Assembly (NCBI RefSeq): GCF_048771995.1
Contig: NC_133028.1
Span: 70,915,001-70,979,000, forward strand
Direction: 5' to 3'
Source of the DNA: Taeniopygia guttata
Lineage: Eukaryota; Chordata; Aves; Passeriformes; Estrildidae
DNA length: 64,000 nt
The first letter of the stretch is position 1; each line of letters starts with the position of its first letter. A program made the translations under genes and the position numbers. Under the pieces are notes generated by a model. That model was not told the origin of the DNA. It worked only from the letters and a program-made list of their open reading frames with translations, and did no database searches. Of this stretch, positions 36,551 through 49,352 are shown piece by piece.

Positions 36551-36557
36551 TATATAG
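36419..36557 (+). repeat. Complex (TA)n microsatellite
   Basis: About 140 bp of TA alternation broken by TACAC, TATG and GATGCATATTT units, ending in an uninterrupted TA run of about 30 bp (36516-36549). It starts about 490 bp after the last poly(A) signal. Confidence 0.92.
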
Positions 36558-36668
36558 AGGTTTTTTTTTGCCAGAACTGTGGAAAACTGTTGGAATAATC
36601 CAAGTCAGTCTGGGTATAGAACTGATGTAGTTGTTCTGGACAGTTGCCCTTGTAAAGTATCTTATACA

Positions 36669-36690
36669 TTTTTTTTTTTTTTTTTTTTTT
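36669..36690 (+). repeat. Poly(T) tract of 22 T
   Basis: A single homopolymer run. No retrocopy was recognised on either side. Confidence 0.9.
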
Positions 36691-37466
36691 GTGCACTAGA
36701 TACAAAAATTCCAGCTTAATGTTACTCTAAAAAAGCAAAACTTTTGTTGTATGCATAAGCTTCATTTGTTTTCTTTGTGTGCAAGGAAACTTTAATCTCC
36801 TTATTGGTTTCTGCAGTGCTGTAGATGGCACATTCCAAGACGTGTAGGCATTTCTTGACACCTGAACAATGGAGAGGTTCTCACCTTGTTTACACATCAG
36901 CAGCTCAGGCTATGCTTTACTGGTTAGAAATACCAGGACCTCACATTGGGAGTTTTGTTACAGCACCTTTAAATGCCAACACAAGGTGAGTCTCATCGAG
37001 CTGCTGTCTGTTATTGAGAGGAAGAAGTTGCAACACCTCATTAAATATTTGACACCTCTTCCCTGCTTTCACCCTGCATTCCTACTAATAGGCATTATTG
37101 GCTCCCTAAGGCTCACCTGGGTCCTCTTCTCCCACTCCCTCTCACTCCAGGGGCTCAGACTGGAGCAGGCAGCTGTTCTATGACTGTTTGTCCTCTTTGG
37201 TTCTCAGGGTCAACCTTCATAGTTGTGCCTCCAACCCATATCCAGCTGACAGGAGTCCTCGGATCCTTATTCTGGTTTGTCACCTTGGCATACCGAGGGC
37301 TGACACTGGATCCCTTTGCCAGCACCTCGCTAAACCTGCTGTGTCCAGGTTCTGTAGGGCTGCACTTTGTCAGTGTGGGCACAGCTCGTGCTGGGGTTGT
37401 TCTCAGCTCCTGGTCTCCTTTGATTTATTAAAAAATATGGATATTGATCTAGTACCGATATCCAAC
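36691..37466 (+). other. Gene-free stretch before the LTR
   Basis: Mixed-composition unique sequence. Several overlapping frames of 75-135 codons occur on both strands at 37155-37595, but none has a recognisable domain. Confidence 0.55.
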
Positions 37467-38441
37467 TGTGACAGACAAAAACTCTCTAACAGTTTAAAGT
37501 TAGAAAGTGTGTGTTTATTGTGTGTGGGATCACTCCCAAATACACACCGCAGCTTCCAGGTGATTACAGAGCCCTTTTATCCATGCCAGGATTGAATACC
37601 CAAAATACAAATACATATTCATCATTTTGTTACATCCCATTCCTCGCTTCGTATGCTAATCACTCCAAAAGCCATTCAGCATGTGTAGTTTGTTCTTTGA
37701 AATGGGTCGGTGTCCCTTTCATGGGGAGGGGTCCCAAAATGAGGAAGTAAATGAAGTCTTCCTCGTTCTGACCTTTCCACATTTTCAATGCAAATATGAC
37801 AAATGAACTCTTGGTAGAACTCCCATTCCTTGTCTTCAGTTGGTTTCAGAGCAGAGGAGGCCCACAATTGTCTTATGTTCCTAAAATCTATTTGTCAGTT
37901 TGTGTATTCTTCATTATAAACCCAGCTAACTAAACATTGTGTTGACAAGCAATCAATTATTAGTTAACTACTAACTCTTAACTTCATCAAGGCCTACTCA
38001 TTTATTTTAATTAACTCTAGTAAGGCTTATCTCTAACTAAAATCTTAGCTCTTCTAAAATCTCTAAATTCCTTAAAATTTACTTTTCATCCTTGATGCTC
38101 TAAAACATCAGCATCAAGCTGACTCTGTAGCCAGGATGCTGTATCAGTCCTGAAGTTCACAAGGGTATAATTTCCTCCTCCTTACCTAAGTTGTTCCTGT
38201 CTCATCTCAACCCTCCCTTTGCAGTTTCTCTCTTCTTCAGTGTCCATTTTTGGCCCTGTTCTCCAAGTTCCCTTATCCCATGTTAACTCCTCCTGGCTCT
38301 CTCACTCTATTTCCCTTAAAATCTGACCCACAAACTAATCCTGCACAGCCCATAGATATGTTTACAGAGTATCTTGTACCCCGATAACCCCACCCATGAC
38401 TGAATTTCCCAGTTTCTATCTCTTTAGTCGGATCTGTCACA
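37467..38441 (-). mobile_element. Endogenous retrovirus LTR (975 bp), minus strand
   Basis: The ends form a perfect 8-bp inverted repeat, TGTGACAG and CTGTCACA, with canonical TG...CA. On the minus strand there is a TATA box (GATAAAAG, complement of 37574-37581) and, about 60 nt later, a poly(A) signal (complement of 37514-37519) close to the 3' end, in the usual U3-R-U5 order. The other side carries a purine tract, so this is probably a 3' LTR with internal sequence attached. No target duplication can be matched, as expected if the 5' half is lost. Confidence 0.75.
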
Positions 38442-38734
38442 TCCCTCAAATCCTCCCTTGCCCTAACTTTTTGATGTGTAATTGTAATTACAATGTAATT
38501 GTACACTCCACTAGATTCTTGAATTCCTCTACACCCAATGCCTTTTTTGGGTGCCTGTACATCATGGAAAGGGGTGACTTGCATGGCTAAGCCTCCCCAC
38601 TGCTGACTTTTCACGGAAGTGGGAGGGTCAGGAAAGCAATTCTGTAGACAAAACTCATGGTTATTTGTTTCCATCCTGAGCATCCAGAGTGTGTGATGTA
38701 CAGGGTGGCTGGTGGTTATGTTAAAAATGTACAA
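38442..38734 (-). mobile_element. Remnant of retroviral internal region next to the LTR
   Basis: Immediately upstream of the LTR on the minus strand is a polypurine-tract-like CAAGGGAGGATTTGAGGGA, as expected before a 3' LTR. An open minus-strand frame (38273-38734) runs through it and into U3. I cannot assign that frame to gag, pol or env. The far boundary is a guess, and no 5' LTR is seen within the window. Confidence 0.45.
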
Positions 38735-39760
38735 GGTGATACTTTGAAAGTAGTTATTAAACTTGTAGATTTTTTTGTTGATCTGGGTAAAACATTGCTG
38801 TCTGTTACAAAATCAGCAGCAGGATATGAAACTCCCCTCCAAGTGGTGTAGATTCCTCCATAAATAAATGCAGATAGCATTTCTCTTCATTTCTAGGGGA
38901 GGAAATATTAAACATTAAGGCTCAGACTGTTTTCTGTCTACAAGCTTGCAGGACAGCCTGATAAGCTTCATTTTCACAGTCATATCAAACCTGTTTTAAA
39001 TTTAAAACCCTTAAATCAGTTTATGCCTACTGGCCTATGTCACATGGATAGTCTCAATGATTTAAACAGCCATTGTTTGCAGAGAGGACTTTCTAGAAAA
39101 AGTAGATTGCAGTGAATTTCTCTGGTAGCACTAGGCATCCAAATATCATAAAACACATAAGGTTTTCCTAGAGGGGATTTCTGTAGCAGCACACAGTAAT
39201 AATATTGGTATGTGCATTGCTGTAAGAATCTTATAATATAAAGAGACCAGTCTCCAGGAGTAAGAAAGTTTACTTAGATTATATCTGAAATGCATTGGAG
39301 TTTGAGTTGTATTTATTATTGATAGGAAGCTTATTAAAAGATCTGTGGATAGCAGTAAATGAGAGAAAAATCTGTCTTAATCCTGCTTGATTTAGAGTTC
39401 CTCTTTTTCTCAGGCTTGCTTTAAAAATGAGAGAAATTATATAATACTTATATAAGTGTATGTACACATATATAAAAACAAATCTCTTCTGTGTAAACAA
39501 CAGAGAAAACAGATAGTGTTCAGATTAAACAAAATATGTAATAAATCTGGATTTGCTGCATTTTGACAACTAATAGAGAGTTAGGTGTTGCTGATGTAGT
39601 TTAAGCACCAAACATGACAATGACTGTCCTGCCCACAACACAACTTCCTAGTACTTCTCTAGATGCTTACTATTTTTATCATTCTTGGTGGTATGATGAC
39701 AGAAAAATTTGCAAAAATCAGCAAATGGTAACTACCAAAATACTGGTTAGGTATTCTGTA
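38735..39760 (+). other. Gene-free stretch
   Basis: AT-rich unique DNA between the retroviral remnant and the next CR1 fragment. Nothing recognised. Confidence 0.6.
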
Positions 39761-39877
39761 GGTGTTCAAGGCCTGGTATGGTGGGGCTTTGGGATGAGTG
39801 GTCTAGTGGAAGGTGTCCTTGACCATGGCAAGGGATTGGAACAAGATAATCTTGAAGGTCAAACCCAAACAATTCCA
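39761..39877 (+). mobile_element. CR1 LINE 3'-end fragment, plus orientation
   Basis: GGTGTTCAAGGCCTGG, GGGGCTTTGGG, GGTCTAGTGGAAGGTGTCC and the closing CTTGAAGGTCAAACCCAAAC follow the avian CR1 3' consensus in order. The fragment ends near AATTCCA, the start of the terminal octamer region. It is fairly well preserved. Confidence 0.9.
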
Positions 39878-42800
39878 CGGGGTAGAGGTTCAGGCATTCA
39901 TTCTATATATGCACTTTTGAGCAGATACAAAGTTTATTAATGGATGCTCAACAGCTACTTTTCTCCGTGTTTGGGTAAGTTTTTTGTATTCACTTCTGAA
40001 ATGGTTACATTAAAAATGAACTGGAATAATGATCAGAGTTGTTGGACCACTTGTTTAAGTCGTGTTTAAGCATTTCTGTCACTTCTGCATCACACTTAGG
40101 ACTGCATCACTGCATCACTGCCCATTAGGACAAACACATTGAGAGGATGTGGCTGTCAATAATGTCTTGGCTGCATTATTTACCCTGGTTGTGTTTATAG
40201 TTCCTATGCCTGAGAACAGCAATAGAAATCAAACAAAAGTCACCACAAAATATTTAACCCTTACAGTTTCCTTGCTTTTTTTTTAATGCAATATTAGAAT
40301 TAATAGAAAATGCCAAGGAGTTTATTTTCTTTCTCTGCAAACTGCAGAGGATTTAAGTTTCCCAAGGTTAGGACTTGGAAGCCTCCATTTTTAGCATTAG
40401 GTTAGCATAGCATCTGACCTAGAAGACTATGGTATACACATGTTTTCTTTCAATAATGCAGGCTGTTACATTTTCAGGCACAATTTCTCTCTTTTCTGTA
40501 TCCTAGGGTAAAACCCTGCCTGCACACAAAACTTGGCCTGCGACATTTTCTGCAATGCAGTTTATAAAAAATAAATAATAAAAATAATAATAACTTGATA
40601 ATATAATTACTTCAATCAATAAAAATATTCATAATTAACAACCCTGCTGTGTTTTGCATCCTCAGAGCTGTAAATCATAAATGACTGAGCACTTCTAAAA
40701 AATAATATTCTGGGATGAAGTAACCTGCTAATGAAAAAAGCCTCTCTGAAGAGACACCAGGAACAGTTTAAACCATACTGTAAAAACTATTTTCAGGAGA
40801 GCTGGTAAATAACACTTTGTTTAATTAAAACTCAGTGGAGATTCTGGAAAAACTGGGTAATAATTGAAGCAGAAATCTGACCAGTGCACACATTCTCTAA
40901 CCCCTTGCCCAAGGATCAGTGTGGGAAACACAGTGAGAAATGACCATGCAAACAGTTTTATGGCTCACAGAAGTATTCAAAGCTTCATCAGGCAGTTTCA
41001 TTGCATGACTTTGCAATATATTGCACAGCCCTGTGCTGTGGAGGTTTGCCTCCAAACTCTCATGCAAGACTGGACTCCAGAGGAAATACAGGAACAGGAA
41101 AAAGAGGGATACATGCTGTGCCAGACATTGGAAAGCAATTGTCTATCCTTCCAGCCAATCACTCCTCAACTCCCGTTTGTTTTGTTTTTTGATCTCTGTG
41201 GCTAAAAATATGTGTTTTAAACATTAAATAATGGCAGCAACATCAATGGGAAAATTTGAAATTTTGTAGTAGGTTAGTGGCTAAGACAGATTGAAATTTT
41301 AATAAGAATTTGAAGCTCCCTGTGAAGACAAAGGGATTTGAAGCTGGGCTGTCTCATAGCTCAGAGAAAGACAAAAGTATTCCGTGTATTTTCATATACT
41401 TGCATTTGGTAAGAATTGTTCTATGCTCTAGTCCTGAAGATAGCAGAGATAATGGTGGGGTTTTATTTAAGAAAAATAAAATTCTAGCTTAAAATATTTT
41501 TTTAAGCATTTGCATTTAATCCAAGTCCAGTGTGCAGCCCTCTGAGAAATGGAGGGTGGAGGGTGATCTTTCCCTGTAGACTGGAGGTTTAGTCCATACT
41601 GCCATAATCTGCTTTTTTTAGTGGTTTGTTCAGGTCTGACATCCACTGTCAAACACAACGTTCTTCCCATATATTGCACAGAAAGCATGTGACTGCTATA
41701 GATCCTACAATTTAAAAAGGGAAGGAAAAGCAGCCCCTGGCCCACAACCCCCTTAGGATCCTGAGCCACCCTTCACCCATCGTGATATTCCCGATCCATG
41801 GGATGGAGGCAGGGGGAGAGAGTAGGTGGTGGTGGTGGTGGTTACACTGACAATTCCAGACACAAAAAAATGGTTACAGGACACAAACCATCCCCAAGAC
41901 AATTATTGAGTGCAAAAAAGTATTTTGAATTGCAATTTTACCAACTGAGGGTCCTAAGGAAAATGAAAGGTTCTTGTATATGGTACACAGCTTATAATAA
42001 CTTGTCTTACCTTTTTATAAGGTAAGATTTCAGCAATGATTGTATTTAGATATCAGGAGAATTCAGACTCTTTGGCTACTATTATGTACAGCTAAAACAG
42101 CTAAGACAAGGAAAATAAGCAGAGTCTAGATGAGAGAAAATTTTGTCTCCTTATCACAGGCTTCAGCTGATCTTGAAATAACATAATTTCTCTGTCTACA
42201 CATAAAACATGTTTGTGATGTGTAAAGGTGCATTGCCATGAAATGAAACATAGGTGAAATGGAGGCATGCATGAGCCTGGTAATAATTTTATATGCAGAC
42301 TCTTTCTATGTTTTCCTGGGTGGGGTAGTAAGAGAAACTTTTGCCCTGGAAAAAGGCTAATTGTAAGAGTCTTGTGGTCTACTGAGCTGAAGGTGCTGCC
42401 TTTGTGTGAGAGATGTGTGGAAAAAAATCCATATTCAAATTAATTTAGTAGCAGTGCAAGAGGAAAAAGATAGGAACAGGTTAAAAAATTTGAATTATCT
42501 TGTTGATCAGGCCTGTGTTGCTTCAAGTAATGCCCATTTTCCACAATATTTGCAAACTGGTAGGTAATGTGATTGGCTTGTATAAAAATGGTGATAAGCA
42601 ACCACAGCAGCTTAGTGCACCTCTGGCAAAGAATGATGGATATTTTTTTACTCAAATATAACTGAAGCGTAAGCTTAGCAATTTGGCAGGCTTGAGACCA
42701 CTTGGGCTTGTTTTGACCCATCTGGCTTTCTTACATTCTTGCAGTAATTAGGTCACCTAACTAGAAAGGACATGCTGATTTGTATCCAGGCTGGAAAAAT

Positions 42801-43819
42801 GTTTGTGGTGAAATGATTGATTTATAATCTTTTCAAAATATCAGAGACTGATATTACAATCCTTATATATCCTCATGTGTCTAATCTGACTGTGGAAAGT
42901 CCTTTAATTTAAATTTTTAAATACTGTTAGAAAGAGGATATAATTTGGGCATCTAGAATTTCAGTGGTGCAATATGTGAAGGGGGTTTGCACTGGTTTAA
43001 GGAACCAAGTCATGCTATTACAGTTATCCCTTATGATCCTAAAAACCCATGGAAAAAAAAAATCCCAAATGTAGATGTGTTTGTTGAAGGGCAACCAAAA
43101 TTCAGGTATCTCTGATGGTTCTCATCTCACTTACTGTAGCTCTTAGAGCAGCACATATTGGAGTACATAATTTCATATGGGAAATAGCAGAGATTTATCA
43201 CTGAAAAATATCTGTAAACTGAAAACTCAGTGGCTCCCTTCCATCGTGGGTGGACAGAAGTAGCACATTCTGATGCCCTGTATTATTCAACACAGATTTC
43301 TTCAACACTGTTTGCAAAAGCCTACAACAAAACACTCTCAGGGAGTATCCAGCAGTTCAAGTTAACTGTTCAGTTTCTAGCTTGTGGAGTTCTGCACTTT
43401 TGCATATATTAAATTACCTAATTCCTTCATATTACAGTGAAACTGCTTTCCAGAAAAGGTGTGCACATGTCATTAACTGCAGTCTAAAAGTGCAAGTTTT
43501 AGACACAAGACAGCACGTATGTAATGTGTCAGCAAAGAGCCAACAGGATTGTTTTGCAATTATACTAGAATGAAACTCAAAGAGTTTAGATATCAAGCAC
43601 AACCACTGGCATCCATGAAAACTACTCAATTGAAAATCAGAAAAAAATACCACATTCCCGTGAAGGACTGCATGCTATGGAGTTCTTAATAGCGTAATTT
43701 CTGAGAAGCATATAAATTCAAATATAAAAAAAGAATCTGTATTTGGAACACACTACTGTTTTGCAAGTAAATATAGTGGGTTTTTTTAGATTGAAACATA
43801 GATACTGAAAGAGAAAATA
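39878..43819 (+). other. Gene-free stretch
   Basis: AT-rich DNA containing the AAT repeat and a short (GGT)6 run at 41825-41842. No gene, RNA or transposon recognised. Confidence 0.6.
40565..40602 (+). repeat. AAT-rich simple repeat
   Basis: Imperfect ATA/AAT units within a strongly AT-rich 80-bp stretch. Confidence 0.8.
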
Positions 43820-44230
43820 TTCACAGAATTCACAGAATTCTAAGTTGGAAGAGGCCTTAAAGATCAATGAGTCCAACCCAGCCCTAACACCTCAACTAAC
43901 TAACCCATGGCACTGAGTGCCACATACAGTCTTTTTTTTTAAACACATCCAGGGATGGTGACTCCACCACCTCCCTGGGTAGACCAATCCAGAACTTTAT
44001 GACTCTTTCCATGAAAAACTTTTTTCTAATATCCAACCTATATCTCCCATGACACAGCTTGAGACTGTGTCCTCTGGTTCTGTCAGCTGCTGCCTGGTAA
44101 AAGAGCCCAACCCCAGCTGACTACAACCACCTTTCAGGAAGTTGTTGAGCACAATAAAGTCACCCCTGAGTCTCCTTTTCTCCAGGCTAAACAACCCCAG
44201 CTCCCTTAGTCATTCATCATAAGTCTCTGC
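43820..44230 (-). mobile_element. CR1 LINE 3'-end copy, minus orientation (about 410 bp)
   Basis: The copy begins with a tandem TTCACAGAATTCACAGAATT, the complement of the CR1 terminal repeat. Then follow GTTGGAAGAGGCC and AGTCCAACC, a 'CACATCCAGGGATGGTGACTC' region, and CTCCTTTTCTCCAGGCTAAA near its 5' truncation. It is the longest CR1 copy in the window. The short minus-strand frame over it is not a gene. Confidence 0.93.
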
Positions 44231-45147
44231 TTTATTAAAATACTAAAAGTTAGATATTATGGTAAAAAAAAAAATGTAGGTTTTTGAGTGTGGTTATTCA
44301 TCTACTTACAATCCATCTTTGGTAACATTGCCATGACTAAAAACTTTGTATAGACTGGTGTTATGAATAAGGTTTTAGTGGTAGTGCATAATTGAAAATG
44401 AAGCTGAAGTAGAATGGCAAACCATGTATCATCTGTACCAACTTTAATTAGCATGTAGTAGAAGAATTGGAATAGATGCCATTTCCCTGAAACTCTACGA
44501 GAACCTTCCAAAAGGCACTGTCAATTTTTAAGCAACTTATTTTAAAACTGAGTGATCCAAAAAAATAGTCTTCTATTTTTGCATTACCTATTCTGCTTAT
44601 TATCCCAGATTTCCAAGGAAAAATGAAGAGCAGGAAAAAGACCTGGCCAACTGTGCTCCGAAGTTTAAGTACCTCACTGAAGGTACTGAGCCTGTTTGGA
44701 CATGGAACTTGGTTTTCTGTATCAATCCTCTGAAGCCAGGTGCTGTGTTGGATTTGGGAATGGAGACTGGTAAATCTTTTCTGGGGTCTGTCACCTCCAG
44801 GGCACAATTTGTCTGAGGCTGATGAGAACAAGGGTAGATTCTGTCACTGCAGAGCTGGTTCAATAAGCCCGGCAGTGCCAGCACAGTCTGTTTCCAGCTT
44901 GGCTGAGGCCTTCAGCACTAGCAAGAAGAATCCAAATGGATTTGATGCCTCCAGCCAAGACTGTTGGCTGCATGGGTGGCAGCCAAACATATGGTGATGC
45001 TTTTGGCTGGTGGGACAGGAGCAGCTGGCTCCCGTGGGGAGTTGCCGCTGGAGGCTTGTGCTCAGTCTCTCATTTCCTCTTTGATTGTTGCACTGATGTC
45101 CAAAAATATTCACATCCTCCATATACCCTGGGGCTCTCATTGAGCTG
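44231..45147 (+). other. Gene-free stretch
   Basis: GC content rises towards the LTR. Frames of 85-140 codons on both strands (44740-45295) overlap each other and the LTR edge and are judged random. Confidence 0.55.
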
Positions 45148-45153
45148 GCCAGG
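45148..45153 (+). repeat. Target-site duplication, left
   Basis: GCCAGG directly before the LTR start. Confidence 0.9.
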
Positions 45154-45771
45154 TGTCGGAATCCAGGGCTTCCCTCTGGCTGCCCTGGAAGGCCTGGGAC
45201 CCTGGCAGGGGTCAGGAACCCCCCTGGACAGAGCCCCCAGAGACACTGGCTGTGATCTCTGTCCATGGAAAAGAGTTTTCAATCTTACAGGATGAATTAC
45301 AAGCTCTGAGTGTTTGATATGAGTAATAATTAAGTGTGGCACGGGTGCAAAAGTAAAATTTTAGGATTCTAGATTAGGGGTTCAAAGGGGACAAGATGGA
45401 GGAAATTGGGTGTGCCTTGTCCTTTTTCTCCTTCTTCATGCCCTCCATGTTTCACTGTGGTGTTGGCATTTTTCTGTTGGTTTAGGCTGGGGACACACTG
45501 TCCAATGTAGGTGACAGATATTGGCACGTTATTGTAAATCCAGCACAGGTAGTTTCTGGTATTTAATGTTTGTAACATCCCACTGAGGGGCAGAGCCCCA
45601 CACGCTGCCCTGCAGGACAGAGCTGCGGCAGGGCAGCAGAACATGGTAGAGATAAACAGAATAAACAACCTTGAAACAGCACAGACGAATTATGGCTTCT
45701 GCTTTGGCAATGGGGCAGAAAGACAGAGACTTTCTACAATCTCGGAATCATCAATACCACTGATTCTGACA
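45154..45771 (+). mobile_element. Solo LTR of an ERVK-type retrovirus (618 bp)
   Basis: Termini TGTCGGAATC and GATTCTGACA are inverted repeats with one mismatch in ten. The element is flanked by perfect 6-bp target duplications GCCAGG (45148-45153 and 45772-45777), the length usual for beta-like (ERVK) elements. A poly(A) signal AATAAA lies at 45660-45665. The text resembles an LTR common in songbird genomes. No internal genes remain, as expected after LTR-LTR recombination. Confidence 0.92.
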
Positions 45772-45777
45772 GCCAGG
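45772..45777 (+). repeat. Target-site duplication, right
   Basis: GCCAGG directly after the LTR end, identical to the left copy. Confidence 0.9.
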
Positions 45778-46768
45778 TAGAAAACAGATTCTGGAAAAAG
45801 TCCAGCTTGTAAATTGGGGAGTGAAGGGTGAGATCTGACATATTTTTTAACTGAGTGCATTGTCCTTAGTAATGGTCTTTTTCACTGAAATCCGGAACAC
45901 TATTATTATCCCTCCATGGAGTCAATAGGAAATAAATGAAAGCCTATCTGACTTTAGAAATGAAAATTGATTCCTTCAATTTGGAGACAGCTTATGTTCT
46001 TTCCATTCCTCTTGGAACCTGAACACACAGAAACTGCTGCCAAAATTGGGATGATGCCACAAGGGTATCAGAAACAGGTCTCATAAGTATCAACAGGAGA
46101 GTTGGGAAGCCTAAATAAAGATGGGTACAAAGCATAGTGCCTGGTTGTGCTGGGGGTAAATCTTGAACAAGAGGGAGGAATGTCACTCGGCTAGAGGGTG
46201 CATGGGAAAATATTTCAGCTCTAGTTTTTGTCTTGAGAGTTGTTCTGCAGCATGTCCCCACACAATGTACAGAAGAGTTACTTATATACATTACCTATTT
46301 AAAAGAGTGTTTTTGGGCAATCTAGTTAAATGTTGAGCCTGGGACTCATTGTACAAGACCAGTGAAATTAGCTAAGATATGATAGATTGTTGCTATTGTT
46401 TTTTTAGAAGTAATATTATATGTTTACTAGCACTACACTGTTCAGTGATATCTTCCCTTGAAGCATAATTTGAAGGAATGATATCTAAAAGCAGAAATAG
46501 AGAGGAGACAGAAGTATCTCTCCATGCATTCGTAAATGGGAGGGAGTTTGGAGACAACATAGCTTTTGAAAAGTCTCAGCAATTTAAGTATCTAGAAAAG
46601 TTGCATTTGTTAGATTATTTTAGCGAGCTTAGTCAGAAACACTTTTCTGGGGTGTCCTAAAGCTCCAGAATCAGTTAACATGCCAGTCACTCCTAGCCAG
46701 CACTGGAGTGTTGCTAGGTTGAATCACTCAATATTCATGGTTGTTTAATCTACTGGGCAAATAACCTA

Positions 46769-46770
<2 letters not shown>

Positions 46771-46812
<42 letters not shown>
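46771..46812 (+). repeat. (AT)21 microsatellite
   Basis: An uninterrupted AT alternation of 42 bp. Confidence 0.97.
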
Positions 46813-46815
<3 letters not shown>

Positions 46816-47355
46816 TAGAACTCAAATTTATTTTATAACACAACATGAAATTTAAGAAAATACAGGAGTATTCTCCCTAAATTATTTTTGATGTGTTTTT
46901 CTGGTATGGAACTGGGGGGGGTTTGTTGTTTTCATGGTATTTTAAGATTGATGCAGAGTATGTTAAATACCAAAAATAAAATTAGAAGTTATGTTCCAGG
47001 CAAATTGAATTGGCTTCAGGACAAACAAATTATGACTGAATACAAACACGTTTAAAGTGGTTTTCATAAAGCGAATATCAATATCGTGAGCTACTCTGGA
47101 TGTTTTCTTAATTTTACAAGAAGGATTTTTTTTTTCAAATGTGCTTACTTTGAGACATTCAGTGAGGGAATACACTGGTTATTTAAACATATTAGTTACT
47201 CTGATTCAAAACAGTACAACAAAATCAGCCCCTGACAAAATGTGTTTTGCAAAGAGAGCTACAGCCAATTACATCAGAAAATAAAATGGGTTCTTTATTT
47301 ATGATGATGCTAACACCAGAAGACAGGCAGATTTCTTTCTTGCTCTTTCAGAATT

Positions 47356-47396
47356 GTATATATATATATATATAAGCAAATATGTATATATATATT
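47356..47396 (+). repeat. Two short TA runs
   Basis: TA alternations separated by AAGCAAATATG. Confidence 0.85.
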
Positions 47397-49352
47397 ATGT
47401 ATGCATTGTTCAATCACTTCAAGTGGCAGGTGAGAAAATAACATCCCAACTGGAGATAAAATAACAATATTGGTAAAATAATTATTTTTTTAAAAATTAA
47501 TAAAATTCCCATATTTCTAGAGAGATTTTTAAGAAGTAATCCAGTTTTTACAGGTAAGAGCTGATACATAGGGAAGTTCAAATAACCAGAAACCATTCAT
47601 GCAAGAACAGGTTACTTTCTACTCCAAACCATACTTGAAATAGGGTGAGAAGTGCTTTCAACAGAGTTGCCTAGGAGATTTAAATAGTTCTGCAATATTA
47701 ATGGCAAAGACACAACAAAACTTAAGACATTTAGGATAAGCAGTGTCACTGGTAGTGGAAACTGCAGCATACTATTTCTTACAGCTTTATGGGAAAACCA
47801 CAATTTTCACTCAGACTTGTGTTATTAATGAAGTAATTTGATATTTTTGGACTGGAATTTACCAGCAAAAGCTTGCCAATTGCAATATATCTCAGCACTT
47901 TAAACTCCAAGGTGGACAAATATCTCCTTTTTAATGCAAAAGTATTTTGTGAAATAGGACAGAGTCTGCTATAGCTTAAAGAAAGCCACACATTGATCTC
48001 TATGAGAGTTTAGTGCTATAAGACTCTGTCTTGGCTGGTTAGATGGCAGAATATTTTTTTTTTTTTCTGCTGGATATTGGAAGTTCTTAATAATTTTGAA
48101 CAATAAATATATGACGAACGTAACTCTTCGCTTACTTGGGTTTTAGTTCCCTTCTTTTCTCTTTTCTCTAATCACTTGCAGTTTATAAAAAGCTATGTGG
48201 TTCCCTAACCCAAAACCCTCAAATGCCTTGTCTCCCATCAACAATGGTAAAAGCAAAGGCTGAGAGATAATGAGGGGGATGTATCCTAGGTCAAATTCAA
48301 GAACAACTTTAACAAGGAAAATGGTACCTGGTTTACTGAACATGAAACCTGACCTCCAAAACATTACAAATGTAAAATCCACATTTTCATCTTGCATCCA
48401 CATCTGAATTTGTTTTTAAACAAGTATGTTCCTTCGTGTGGAGCATGATTAAGAGAATATTAGACCATCAGCAGCTGGCTGTCCAAGAGAAGTCCTCTGG
48501 ACTGTTTTGACCAGTCAGAGAGCAGAAAACAACAGAGGACCAGCAGCATGGAACAGCATCACACCTAAGAGCCTTAGCAACCATGGATTACAAGACCTTG
48601 TTAGGAGACAGAGGCAACATTAGGAGGAATGTAGTATCCTCAGGGTGTGTCCTGTATACTCAGGGTGAAGGTAATTTTATGTTCTCTGTGTGTGTTTGTT
48701 TAGCTGGAGGCAACTGGGAACTGAAGTGGTGAGTAACAGAGATGCACCTTTAAATTTAAATGAAGGCTTCAGTTTAAATCAGGATTCCAGGACCTGCAAG
48801 AAATTTTCTGTAAGAATTAGGAACTTGGAGGAATTGCAAGACTGCAAAAGGCAGTAATAATAAATGACAGAGTTATTAAATGAATGACATAGTCATTAAA
48901 AATAAGAAAAAATAATAGCAAAAATGAAAGAGCAGAACACTGATTTTAGTCCAGAAACTAAAAGGAGCTCTGTGTAAGCAGCTCATCCAGTTCCCACAAA
49001 GCATAACAAGATGGAAATTATAGACAGAAAATCCTTATTACGTTATGCAGGCCATTTTCCAGTGCTAGTAGAGAAGGAAAGGAGTGGAAAGTACATCTCG
49101 TGTCACTCTTATGTCCCCTCTGGCTATACTGGGAAATGGCCACACCCAGTCACTTCTAGCCAGAGGCAGTTTTACAGTGCCTGAAATGCCGGGAACTGGG
49201 ATGGAAAATCTGGGGGGATGCTCGCCCAGATGGGAAACCCCTTTACTTTGTGACTTCTCTTGAATCTATTGGCATAGGAAGTGACCAAATGCTGCAATGA
49301 CAATCTGGTATCCTCCAAAAGGATACTGGTCAGCAATCTGGATGTTTTGAAA

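Larger units (their letters stand above)
45778..49352 (+). other. Gene-free stretch
   Basis: AT-rich DNA containing two TA microsatellites and a T run near 48054-48066. No gene or transposon recognised. Minus-strand frames of up to 99 codons look random. Confidence 0.6.

Noticed and set aside
37155..37595. Overlapping frames of 75-135 codons on both strands
   Set aside because: No domain or exon context, and they cross the LTR edge.
44844..45266. 140-codon minus-strand frame near the solo LTR
   Set aside because: It runs across the LTR boundary into U3 and overlaps frames on the other strand. Not a gene.
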